Part shown: piece by piece, positions 54,696 to 62,491 of the stretch
Layout of the letters: the number at the start of each line of letters is the position of its first letter
How positions within the stretch are numbered: the first letter of the stretch is position 1
DNA from: Maribacter sp. BPC-D8
GTDB lineage: Bacteria > Bacteroidota > Bacteroidia > Flavobacteriales > Flavobacteriaceae
Direction: 5' to 3'
DNA: 64,000 nt
Assembly: GCF_035207705.1 (NCBI RefSeq)
Contig: NZ_CP128187.1
Span: 1,426,001 to 1,490,000, forward strand
The notes under the pieces: model-generated
Database searches by the model: none
Told to the model about the DNA's origin: nothing
Seen by the model: only the letters and a program-made list of their open reading frames with translations
Translations under genes and position numbers: made by a program

Positions 54696-55549
54696 ACACT
54701 GGCTGTTAAAGACATTCTAGCCGCAGCATTCAATTTACCGATTAAGTTTTTTGCAGTTGTATTGACAAAATCTTTCTTTCTATATTTTGTAATAGAGACA
54801 ATACCATCAATATTATTTACTATGAATAACTCATCTGCTTTTTGAAGCTCAAAAGGTGATATACTATCCTCAATAAATTCAAAGTCATTTACTTTTGAAA
54901 CAATATCAATAAGTTTCTTTCTTAGAATACTATTAATGCAACCATCAGTTATTGGTGCTGTTTTAATCTGATTACCTTTTACTACAAACAAATTACCATT
55001 TAGAGCTTCTATAACTTGCTTTCTCTCGTTGAGCATCAAACAATCTTGATAATCATTTTCTTGGGCGTAAATCGCTCCTACGACATTTAAAACTTTATTA
55101 TTGGTATCTAGATTAGATAACATACTAGAATTTTTATAGAAATCTTTAAAAAGCTCTACTTCGTATGCACCCTCATTAAGAATAAAAAATGGGTTTGTTA
55201 ACGCACTATTGGTAATGAAATATGAAATACTATTATCTGATTTAGAAAAATCGTTCTGACTATTTCTAAAAACAGTGAATTTTATTTGTTTTGCCTCTTT
55301 TAAATCGTTCTCAGATAGCCCTTTTAGAATTTCTTCTTCCATAAACTCCATCGTAAAGTTCATAGGTATCTCCATTCTTAGAATTCTCATCGAAGACATT
55401 AAACGTAGATAGTGATCTTCTAAAAATATAATATCACCATTTAAAACACGTAACTCTTCAAAAACGGCATCACCAAGTTGTACTCCCCTATTCTTTTCGT
55501 TTAAAAAAGATGTATTATCCTCAAGAAGTTCACCATTAAAATTGAACAT
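54692..55549 (-). CDS. PLP-dependent aminotransferase class IV
   Basis: This 285-residue fold-type IV enzyme has the probable PLP-binding Lys152 in LDTNNKVLNVVGA and the block VIEALNGNLFVV with the conserved Glu. The family includes branched-chain aminotransferase, D-amino acid transaminase and aminodeoxychorismate lyase (PabC); the short length and block sequence fit PabC-like or unknown members best. The ATG lies directly behind the T tract of a terminator hairpin (55556-55575). Confidence 0.87.
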   Translation of the reverse strand: MFNFNGELLEDNTSFLNEKNRGVQLGDAVFEELRVLNGDIIFLEDHYLRLMSSMRILRMEIPMNFTMEFMEEEILKGLSENDLKEAKQIKFTVFRNSQNDFSKSDNSISYFITNSALTNPFFILNEGAYEVELFKDFYKNSSMLSNLDTNNKVLNVVGAIYAQENDYQDCLMLNERKQVIEALNGNLFVVKGNQIKTAPITDGCINSILRKKLIDIVSKVNDFEFIEDSISPFELQKADELFIVNNIDGIVSITKYRKKDFVNTTAKNLIGKLNAAARMSLTASV

Positions 55550-55555
55550 AAAAAA

Positions 55556-55575
55556 AGCCTTAAAAAATTAAGGCT
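55556..55575 (-). terminator. Terminator hairpin abutting the aminotransferase start codon
   Basis: On the minus strand AGCCTTAA-TTTT-TTAAGGCT is followed by a run of T that runs to one base before the ATG at 55549. It ends the START-domain gene transcript and, if read through, would sit in the leader of the next gene. Confidence 0.75.
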
Positions 55576-55601
55576 CAAAGATACTGTAAATAAGAGTATT
55601 T

Positions 55602-55985
55602 TTATGATGATCCCAATACCTGTTTTAAATCAGATACTTGGTTCGTCCAAAGCATTTTAGACTCTTCAATTTCATCATCTTCTGCAAAATCAGTTATAAA
55701 CAAAGAAACATCTTTAGTTATTTCATCTACAATTATTTTCATCTCAAAAAAGCTGTCATCTTCTGCTTCATCCCAAGCAAAACGTACAAACTCATCAGAT
55801 TTTCTTTTTAACAACTTAGCTTCTTCTTCAGCTCCGTCCCATATAAATGTAAATTTCTCTCCTCTAGAATTCACATTATCTGCAAACCATTCTGACAGTC
55901 CAGAAGGTGTTGCCAGGTACTGATATAACATCTGTGGTGAAGACTGTATTACAAACTCTATTTCAAATTTTATTTTATCGCTCAT
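55602..55985 (-). CDS. START-like (AHSA1/SRPBCC) domain protein
   Basis: This is a protein of about 127 residues with SPQMLYQYLATPSGLSEWFADNV near the start (helix and first strand of the AHSA1/START fold, here only in part quoted as QYLATPSGLSEWF) and an acidic second half (AWDEAEDD, FAEDDEIEESK). Such genes stand beside the class IV aminotransferase gene in many flavobacteria; the function is unknown. ATG codons at 55991 and 55985 are both possible; the second fits the family start better. Confidence 0.85.
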   Translation of the reverse strand: MSDKIKFEIEFVIQSSPQMLYQYLATPSGLSEWFADNVNSRGEKFTFIWDGAEEEAKLLKRKSDEFVRFAWDEAEDDSFFEMKIIVDEITKDVSLFITDFAEDDEIEESKMLWTNQVSDLKQVLGSS

Positions 55986-56072
55986 GTTCATGCTACTTTA
56001 TTGCGAGCAATATATATATTTCTAAATGATAAAAAAATAAATGTGAGGTATTATTTTTTATATAAATTTTTG

Positions 56073-56103
56073 TTGAAGAACAAATAAATTACCACTATAT
56101 TTG
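56073..56103 (+). promoter_or_regulatory. Promoter of tRNA-Met
   Basis: TTG (56073-56075), a 20-base spacer and TATATTTG (56096-56103) form a full Bacteroidota promoter 20 bases before the tRNA. Confidence 0.75.
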
Positions 56104-56123
56104 CAGCCGTTAAAAAATAATAT

Positions 56124-56197
56124 GGCGAGGTAGCTCAGTTGGTTAGAGCGTCGGATTCATAACCCGGAGGTCGGGGGATCGTGCCCCCCTCTCGCTA
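56124..56197 (+). tRNA. tRNA-Met (anticodon CAT), elongator type
   Basis: The sequence folds as a tRNA: acceptor GGCGAGG with TCTCGCT (two G-T wobbles), D stem GCTC/GAGC, anticodon loop TTCATAA with CAT, and T stem GGGGG/CCCCC. It lacks the initiator features (1-72 mismatch, three G-C pairs in the anticodon stem), so elongator Met is likely; tRNA-Ile with lysidine cannot be excluded. The T loop reads ATCGTGC rather than TTCGAAT, which exchanges the usual T54-A58 for A54-T58. CCA is not encoded. A terminator follows, and the accessory gene block begins beyond it. Confidence 0.9.
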
Positions 56198-56218
56198 CAG
56201 AATAAAAGGCACAGTATA

Positions 56219-56250
56219 AACGGTTTAGCGAAAGCTAGACCGTTTTTTTT
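56219..56250 (+). terminator. Strong terminator downstream of tRNA-Met
   Basis: An 11-bp stem (56219-56229 with 56234-56244, one G-T pair) capped by a GAAA tetraloop is followed by a run of T to 56250. It lies 21 bases after the tRNA. Confidence 0.9.
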
Positions 56251-56640
56251 ATGCTCAAATTTTACATACAAATACAATTGAACACGAAAGTGAACACGAT
56301 TTAGCAGCTAAAAACTTATCGAAACAAGATATTTTAAAATAACTTGAATGTTTTAGGCTCACTTTGATTTCTACAAAATGTACAATTTGTGATTCACTAA
56401 TTACTTGAAAACTCAATTACAAACACATTGTATAGAATAAGAAACTAAACCATTTTCCTTTTTATCTTCAATTTACAGGTAATACTAATCTTAAAACAAG
56501 AAGTATAGATTTGAAAAATCTGTACTAAATACAACCTACTCCCCTCCTATAGCTTCTTCTAAACTTATAATACTAATGATAGGTTTGGTATTTATTACCC
56601 AATTTGGCACTAAACCAATTACTAATCCGTTAAAATAATT
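56251..56640. other. 390-base gap between the tRNA-Met terminator and the accessory genes
   Basis: This AT-rich stretch holds no convincing gene. The octamer TGAACACG occurs twice (56279-56286 and 56291-56298) with a four-base spacer. A TAGGTTTG at 56580-56587 matches the -7 consensus and may serve the first accessory gene, but no -33 TTG is clear. No copy of the tRNA 3' end that would mark an attachment site was found here or near 62.45 kb. Confidence 0.5.
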
Positions 56641-58053
56641 ATGAAGAAAATCACCATACTACTCACTATACTTTTTTGTACTCAAATTATCATAGCTCAA
56701 GAAGGATTTACACCTAAGGTTGAAAAATATGTAGATGACTACATAAGCACTTTTAACGAGTCAAATCCTGAGATCAAGAGAGTTAACAAATGGTATGCTA
56801 ATTTTAAAAAAGCTGATAAACCAAGTAAAAAAGATTACGAACATAAATTAATTGGTTTAGGTATTGAAATTTCAAAAGAAAAAGAAACAGCTTCAAGCTA
56901 TATACCTGCAAGCTATACACTTGATAAAAGTAAAATAGCCGTCAAAAATATTACATCAAAAAAATACGAGCAAGAATTAATTGACAGCTATGCAGCCGCT
57001 TATTTTAAAAATAACACCTTATTAAAAAAAGAAAATCTTTACGAAGAATTAGTAAATGATAACTTCATTTTCAACGCCGGTAAATTCAAAGAAAATGAGC
57101 GAGAATTGTATGTGAAACCTAGTTTTGTTTTATTATTTATTCGTGTTTATGAAAATAATTTATATATCATATCCATCAATAATAACTATAGTATCTGGAA
57201 GAATAAAGAAATTGTCTTTTATAAATTTGATTTAAGCTTAGGCACCAAACTACCTGATGCTGTTGATAATTCTCCTAAAGTTAAATCTGAAGTAGCAAAC
57301 ACAAACTATATCATACCTAATCGTTGGGAAGACACCAATAGGTTATACCATGACCAAGCAACAGATGAGCTTAGAGAAACTGTCCGTTTACTTGCTCAAA
57401 TACCTCCATATTCAAATAATTCAGACTTTGTCACCAATGCTAAAGGTTTAGATACTAAATTAAATAGAGACAATGTGGCGAATTACATACCTCAGTTGCA
57501 ATTTTTCGAAAACTACAAAGTAGAATTAGACGACAAAATGGAAGAAAATATTGGTTATTATGCTAAAGAATCAGTAAGAAATGTAAACCATTATGCTGCA
57601 CATGCATTAGCCGATATTTATATGAATAAAAGGGAATATGCAAAAGCAGTTTCTTCATTTGGCAAGGCTTTAAGTAATAAATACCACACTGCAGGTGGCA
57701 CCAGATATGTTAGATGCTTAAATCGTATTTATTCAGATTTGGCAGAAGCATCATTTGCCGTAAATGAACCAGATATAGGTGTTTTATATTTACTGGCTAT
57801 AATAGCACAACAAGATACAAGTAGTGATTATGCTGATGAGCAATTAACGGCCTATGCAAAAACAACTAATACGAAAAAGTTTAAAGAAAATTTAATTTGG
57901 GCTATTGACTCCGCTAAAGAAAAAGGAGAGTTAGAGTACACGATTACCTTTAAAAATCATACAGGTACATTTGAAATTCCGTATTTCAGTTCTCTGAATA
58001 ATGTTAAAGTATACCTTGTAAAATCTGATACCTATAATAACTTTAAACATTAA
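56641..58053 (+). CDS. Secreted protein with TPR-like C-terminus, unknown function
   Basis: This 470-residue protein has a signal peptide (about 1-20) and a middle part of unknown fold with many Asn, Lys and Tyr. A helical C-terminal third (about 310-440) contains HALADIYMNKREYAKAVSSF, which looks like tetratricopeptide repeats. I recognise no family. It is the first gene of a seven-gene co-directional block downstream of tRNA-Met. Confidence 0.72.
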   Translation: MKKITILLTILFCTQIIIAQEGFTPKVEKYVDDYISTFNESNPEIKRVNKWYANFKKADKPSKKDYEHKLIGLGIEISKEKETASSYIPASYTLDKSKIAVKNITSKKYEQELIDSYAAAYFKNNTLLKKENLYEELVNDNFIFNAGKFKENERELYVKPSFVLLFIRVYENNLYIISINNNYSIWKNKEIVFYKFDLSLGTKLPDAVDNSPKVKSEVANTNYIIPNRWEDTNRLYHDQATDELRETVRLLAQIPPYSNNSDFVTNAKGLDTKLNRDNVANYIPQLQFFENYKVELDDKMEENIGYYAKESVRNVNHYAAHALADIYMNKREYAKAVSSFGKALSNKYHTAGGTRYVRCLNRIYSDLAEASFAVNEPDIGVLYLLAIIAQQDTSSDYADEQLTAYAKTTNTKKFKENLIWAIDSAKEKGELEYTITFKNHTGTFEIPYFSSLNNVKVYLVKSDTYNNFKH

Positions 58054-58104
58054 TATCTGAATTAACTTTTGCTAATATAAACTAGTACTATAGCTGATTA
58101 TACA

Positions 58105-58794
58105 ATGAAAAAAATTCTATTCGTATTACTCTACATCATCAGTTCTTATGCTAGTTATTCGCAAGAATTTAAAACGGGACTTATTATGCCTAATAATGAG
58201 TTTAAGATATGTTGTATGTACATACCTAGCTCTGGTTTAAAAATTTATGACAAACCAAATGGAGATATTCAAGGTAAAATTCATTTAGGTAAAGCAGACA
58301 GCAATAATGAATTTTACACTGCCTTTATTGAAAAAAACGGAGATGAAACTGCACTAGAGTCCTCTAATCTAGAGATGGTCGGTTATGAAACAATGGCTGT
58401 AGTATTTGTCGACTCAGTTAATGGTTTTGTAATGCTTAACAATGGATGTTGGATAAGTGTTGAGGAAGTAACATCAAAAAATTTGAATTTAATTTCGTGG
58501 ATGAATTATGCCATTAAAAAAAACAGTGAATGGTATGCTGATGCTATAGGATTAAATTTGAGAGAAGGGCCCTCTACTGACTTTAAAAAAATAGCCACTC
58601 TAAAAGGAGACTTGTTCGGTATTACACTAACAACAGAAAAGAAAGGAAAATGGAGTAAAGTTAATGTCAAGGAATATCGAAAACACCCTTGTTCTGGCGA
58701 AGACAATGTACTTATAGAAACATACACCGGTTGGATCAAACTGATTTCAGAACAAGAAACGCTTAATGTTTGGACGTATCAAAAAGGATGCTAA
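58105..58794 (+). CDS. Secreted protein with bacterial SH3-like domain
   Basis: This 229-residue protein has a signal peptide (about 1-20). A central region of unknown fold (about 22-140) comes next, then an SH3b-like domain (about 145-215) with the hallmark IGLNLREGPSTDFKKIATL and a TGWIK ending. Six Cys are present, which might form disulfides in the periplasm. SH3b domains often bind cell wall or protein ligands. Its position 51 bases after the TPR-like gene suggests one operon. Confidence 0.75.
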   Translation: MKKILFVLLYIISSYASYSQEFKTGLIMPNNEFKICCMYIPSSGLKIYDKPNGDIQGKIHLGKADSNNEFYTAFIEKNGDETALESSNLEMVGYETMAVVFVDSVNGFVMLNNGCWISVEEVTSKNLNLISWMNYAIKKNSEWYADAIGLNLREGPSTDFKKIATLKGDLFGITLTTEKKGKWSKVNVKEYRKHPCSGEDNVLIETYTGWIKLISEQETLNVWTYQKGC

Positions 58795-58905
58795 AACTAT
58801 ACACAACAAACACTCATATTTTTTTAGCGTATTAAAAATTTTGACAAAAAGCCTTGCGAAGTGGCACAAACCTTTACGCTACCAATTATTAACATTAATT
58901 ACCCA

Positions 58906-59307
58906 ATGAATTTGATAACATATCTAATACTCACATTGTTTCTAATATGCGTTGTTATTTTCTTAAGGTATCGCATAGTTAAATCTAGAAAAATAACTGG
59001 TGAATCTGAAGTGAAATATAAAGTAATTGAAATAGGAAGAAATGACTTTTTTAGATATTCATTTGAAAATTTATTCGGAAACAAAAGAGTCTACTTAAAA
59101 GACAAATTAGAAAATATAGAATGGATTTATGTTTCTAAAGAAGATTGCAACACCCTTTGCCCATTAAGCCCATTAAGAATGAAAGAAGCTAATCAAACCA
59201 TAAAATTTGAATTTGAAACTAAACAATTAATTTTTGGAGGTTATGGTCTAGCTAAAATTATTTCGCATGAAATAATCAACAAAAAACCTGAAGTCTCAAA
59301 GTCTTAG
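58906..59307 (+). CDS. Single-pass membrane protein, unknown function
   Basis: This 133-residue protein has one N-terminal membrane segment (about 4-22), followed by a basic stretch and a soluble domain with two Cys (DCNTLC). I recognise no family. The ATG at 58906 is preferred to an upstream GTG at 58861, because the membrane segment starts right after it. It lies between the SH3-like gene and a lipoprotein gene. Confidence 0.65.
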   Translation: MNLITYLILTLFLICVVIFLRYRIVKSRKITGESEVKYKVIEIGRNDFFRYSFENLFGNKRVYLKDKLENIEWIYVSKEDCNTLCPLSPLRMKEANQTIKFEFETKQLIFGGYGLAKIISHEIINKKPEVSKS

Positions 59308-59334
59308 TTATAATGTAAACTCATACAACGATTC

Positions 59335-60000
59335 ATGAAAAAATTACAAATCATCATCTTAGTAATTTCTATTTGCTTCTCTTGCAAAAACAACTCAAAT
59401 AAAAATATAGAAAGTACTACTAACAATTCCAATTCAGAACCTGATGAAATAGAAATCATCTCTGACCCCGAAGCTGACGTAATCTTTCCACTAACCAAAG
59501 CAACTAAAAAAGAGAAAGTTACCGTTGTATCGGTAGAAGAAGCTCTTATTATGCCTAGCGATTATTTGACAACTGCCATGACAGTAAAAACAGTAGAAAA
59601 TAAACAATTGGTTTTTTTAGATTCATATAGCTTTAAATCTTTAGTTGGAAAAGAAATTACAATAGAATATGAAATCATACCTGGTTCAAAATTATTAGTT
59701 TGTTTCAATTGCTCTTCATATTCAAAAGAGATCCAATTATATGACATTACAGCGTGGCATACGGAAATTGAATATGTAGACTTACAATTAAAAAAATACG
59801 TTGAAGATGAGTATATAATACCTAGCTCTACTTTTGAAATGCTTGATAAAACTGGTGAAACTAAAATTTATCATTCTAATGATAATGAAATGATACTTGA
59901 CAGCGTTAAAATGAAAAGCTCTTTTTACAGCTACGGGATAGTTACAAAAATGCATCCTAATTTAAAAAATAGAGCTGAACTAGAGTTACTTATAAAATAA
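59335..60000 (+). CDS. Lipoprotein, unknown function
   Basis: This 221-residue protein has a lipobox (CFSC, Cys at residue 17) followed by an Asn/Ser-rich linker. The soluble domain has LVGKEITIEYEI and a pair of Cys in CFNCSS. No family is recognised. Its Cys and charge pattern do not suggest an enzyme. Part of the accessory block. Confidence 0.7.
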   Translation: MKKLQIIILVISICFSCKNNSNKNIESTTNNSNSEPDEIEIISDPEADVIFPLTKATKKEKVTVVSVEEALIMPSDYLTTAMTVKTVENKQLVFLDSYSFKSLVGKEITIEYEIIPGSKLLVCFNCSSYSKEIQLYDITAWHTEIEYVDLQLKKYVEDEYIIPSSTFEMLDKTGETKIYHSNDNEMILDSVKMKSSFYSYGIVTKMHPNLKNRAELELLIK

Positions 60001-60111
60001 CCTGCTTCTCAAAATTTAAAAAACCTGACAGATGCCAATAGCAAAAACCAATAAAATTCTAATAATTAATTATTCATTATATTAAACATTACCAGTAAAT
60101 ATATTGGTGAA

Positions 60112-60321
60112 GTGGTTTACATACCGAGTTTTTACCTTAATACTTTCAAATATATAATTGGTTTGTATATTTTAATAAGGAGCATTATTGGCGTTAGGGT
60201 TGGAATAAATGAATTAAAAACTAAAGGTAAAATTGTTCTTATAGGAATAATTGGTAATTCGATTTTAATTCTACTACTTTTAATTACAATAGTTTACGGG
60301 GTACTTCATGTTATCAATTAA
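60112..60321 (+). CDS. Small two-helix membrane protein
   Basis: A 69-residue frame starts with GTG and encodes two hydrophobic segments (about 9-28 and 43-65) joined by a basic loop (GINELKTKGK). No ATG exists between the upstream stop and this GTG. The membrane layout and position between co-directional genes support it as real, but the weak start leaves doubt. No family is recognised. Confidence 0.5.
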   Translation: MVYIPSFYLNTFKYIIGLYILIRSIIGVRVGINELKTKGKIVLIGIIGNSILILLLLITIVYGVLHVIN

Positions 60322-60411
60322 AACTTGAATACATGGTTTCTCTAGTACTTTCATTAAAGATTGAGAACAAGAAATTACTCTTGGTAATTCGATAAATAAA
60401 ACAGAAATAAG

Positions 60412-60903
60412 ATGCATTCAGTACTTCATCAAAAGCTAAAGAATGGCGGATTTGAAATTGTAAAAAATCGAAACCTATTAGAAATTCCGAAAAAATTAGT
60501 AGAGCGATATACAAACATACCTACTGAATATTTTTTATTCTTAAAAAGCTTTGAAACCATCACTAATTCTTCAGACACAGCTTGGTTCAACTCCGTACAA
60601 GATTTTAACGAGCAGTCTAATAATGAATACAAATGGAATGAATTTGAGATTTTAAGTCTAGAATGGAGCGAAGATGATGATGAAGAACTTGAGAATGTAG
60701 CTGAATTTTGGAACCGTCATATTCCCATACTATTATCAGTAAAAGATGGATTTCAATTTTTAGCCATTAGCCTTACAAATGAAAATTATGGAGAAATTGT
60801 TCATGGTCAAGAGCCCGTTTTTGAAGAGATTACAAAGATTTGCAATAACTTCAATGAACTAATTAATTTGTTAGAGAACAATAAACTACAACATCTCATA
60901 TAA
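60412..60903 (+). CDS. SMI1/KNR4 (SUKH) family protein, probable immunity protein
   Basis: This 163-residue acidic cytosolic protein has the SUKH pattern: an N-terminal helix, PTEYFLFLKSFE, a central acidic loop with EWSEDDDEE, FWNRHIPILLS, FLAIS, GEIVHGQEPVFEEI and a final helix. SUKH proteins are best known as immunity proteins that neutralise nuclease or deaminase toxins of polymorphic toxin systems. No toxin gene is seen in the window, so this may be an orphan immunity gene. It is one base away from the LRR protein gene. Confidence 0.8.
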   Translation: MHSVLHQKLKNGGFEIVKNRNLLEIPKKLVERYTNIPTEYFLFLKSFETITNSSDTAWFNSVQDFNEQSNNEYKWNEFEILSLEWSEDDDEELENVAEFWNRHIPILLSVKDGFQFLAISLTNENYGEIVHGQEPVFEEITKICNNFNELINLLENNKLQHLI

Positions 60904-60904
60904 T

Positions 60905-61915
60905 ATGAAATTAAAATGGATCACAAACCCTGTTACCATTGATAAAGAATTTATTACAACTGAAGTAGCATCTGGAAACAACGTAATTGTTCAATTTGAT
61001 GATACCATCTATACTGATGAAATACTTTCTGACTTAAATACTTTAGCTCTTGAATTAGATACTAATCTTGAAATTAGATTTTATGGGCACGATAAGAATA
61101 CATTTGATTGCGCAACACTCTTAAAAGTTGATAACGTAAAAAGCCTTTCGATTAATTGCTTGAAAAAAGTTAAAAATCTTGGTGAATTATCTAAACTAAA
61201 ACAATTAGAAAAGTTCACATTTGGAATAGAAGAATTTAAAGAAACTGAAATTTTAAATTCTGAAAATCTAAAAAGCATTAGAGATCTTTCTATAGCTACT
61301 AAAAAGACCAAGAACTTAAATCTTGAATATTTAAAAGGGTACGATAAATTAGTGTCGTTAAGCGTTTCTGGCCCCTTTAAAAACATAGCGGCAATAGGCG
61401 AAGCAAAAGAGTTAACTACTCTTAGGTTAAGCTCTATTAGCGGTAAAGTTCCATTAGATTTTGTAAACCAACTAAACAACTTAAAACTCCTACATATATC
61501 GCTTGGCAGTAGAGATAATATTGATGAAATAAATGGCGGTAACATAGAGACACTGAAATTGCTATGGATCAAAAATTTAACTTCACTTGATAACATCCAC
61601 CGTTTTAAGCATCTAACCTATTTACAAGTTGAAAATCAAGCACAGATAACAACTATTACATTTAATTCTGAAATGAAATCTCTTACAAGGTTAGGAATTA
61701 TTAACTGCAAAGGATTGACTACGTTAGACGGACTTAAAAATTTAACCAGTCTAAAAATGTTGGTTATTACCAGGTCGTTAAAACTTGATTTCGAAAGTGT
61801 TATTAATCAAGAATTATCTAGTTCTATAGAACATTTTAATTTTGTTACGGAGCGTAAAGGTCTTGATAAGAATATAAAAGAGAAAATCAGAAGCTTAGGC
61901 TATAAAACAACTTAA
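60905..61915 (+). CDS. Leucine-rich-repeat protein, cytosolic
   Basis: This 336-residue protein has no signal peptide. From about residue 85 to 300 it has irregular leucine-rich repeats (for example LTTLRLSSISG, LTYLQVENQ, LTSLKMLVITRS). A short alpha/beta region precedes the repeats. It lies one base after the SUKH gene and is surely in the same operon. Cytosolic LRR proteins are often found in immunity arrays of Bacteroidota, and a protein-binding role is likely. The target is unknown. Confidence 0.8.
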   Translation: MKLKWITNPVTIDKEFITTEVASGNNVIVQFDDTIYTDEILSDLNTLALELDTNLEIRFYGHDKNTFDCATLLKVDNVKSLSINCLKKVKNLGELSKLKQLEKFTFGIEEFKETEILNSENLKSIRDLSIATKKTKNLNLEYLKGYDKLVSLSVSGPFKNIAAIGEAKELTTLRLSSISGKVPLDFVNQLNNLKLLHISLGSRDNIDEINGGNIETLKLLWIKNLTSLDNIHRFKHLTYLQVENQAQITTITFNSEMKSLTRLGIINCKGLTTLDGLKNLTSLKMLVITRSLKLDFESVINQELSSSIEHFNFVTERKGLDKNIKEKIRSLGYKTT

Positions 61916-61929
61916 AAATCTAAATTAAT

Positions 61930-62448
61930 TTGAGAACTATCGTATGCTTCCTTTTAATTCTTTTGTCATCATGCAAAGAGAAGCAAAAAACTAACGAAAA
62001 AGTAAATATTGAAAATACTCAAGAACAATTTCGTCTACCAAATTCAGAATATGTTATTCTAACTCATCAAAAAGAATGGTTTTGGGTCTTTAGAAATAGA
62101 AATCCATCAGAAATCATCCCTTCTAAATTGTCTGAATCAGAATTGATTACCATTGAAAACATACTAACAATTGCAATTAAAGAAAATAATGAAAATCGTT
62201 CTGAAAATAAAATACTTAAAACAGATATTGAAATAAATTTAACTGATTACAAAAGACAATACGTTCCTATTATAAATACGCAAGGAGAAAAAGAAGTTTG
62301 GGTTAATTTCTTTTGTGAATCATTTGCAGCAGACAAATGGCGTACGAAAACCGTACAAGTTGAAGATGGCGGGAAATGTTATTTCAATATTAAAATAAAC
62401 CTGAATACAAAAGAGTATTATGACCTTGAAATAAATGGTAGTATTTAA
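61930..62448 (+). CDS. Lipoprotein, unknown function
   Basis: This 172-residue protein has a lipobox (LLSSC, Cys at residue 15) directly after a short hydrophobic stretch, then a Lys/Glu-rich linker and a small soluble domain. The start is TTG at 61930; the signal sequence begins there, and no ATG fits. It comes 14 bases after the LRR gene and ends the accessory block. No family is recognised, but one conserved-looking stretch (FFCESFAADKWRTK) may be useful for searches. Confidence 0.68.
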   Translation: MRTIVCFLLILLSSCKEKQKTNEKVNIENTQEQFRLPNSEYVILTHQKEWFWVFRNRNPSEIIPSKLSESELITIENILTIAIKENNENRSENKILKTDIEINLTDYKRQYVPIINTQGEKEVWVNFFCESFAADKWRTKTVQVEDGGKCYFNIKINLNTKEYYDLEINGSI

Positions 62449-62491
62449 TAAATGGAGCCTACTTTAAATTTTAAATTCAAAGGCAACATTA

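Noticed and set aside
56124-56197. Initiator tRNA-fMet
   Set aside because: There is no 1-72 mismatch and no run of three G-C pairs in the anticodon stem; the elongator type fits better.
56270-56345. Remnant of an integrase C-terminus after tRNA-Met
   Set aside because: A short frame ends at about 56340, but it has an in-frame stop close upstream and none of the tyrosine recombinase motifs.
61081-61596. Minus-strand open frame of 171 codons inside the LRR gene
   Set aside because: It lies wholly antisense to a well-supported gene whose repeats keep the opposite frame open. The translation is Ser/Phe-rich with no family pattern.
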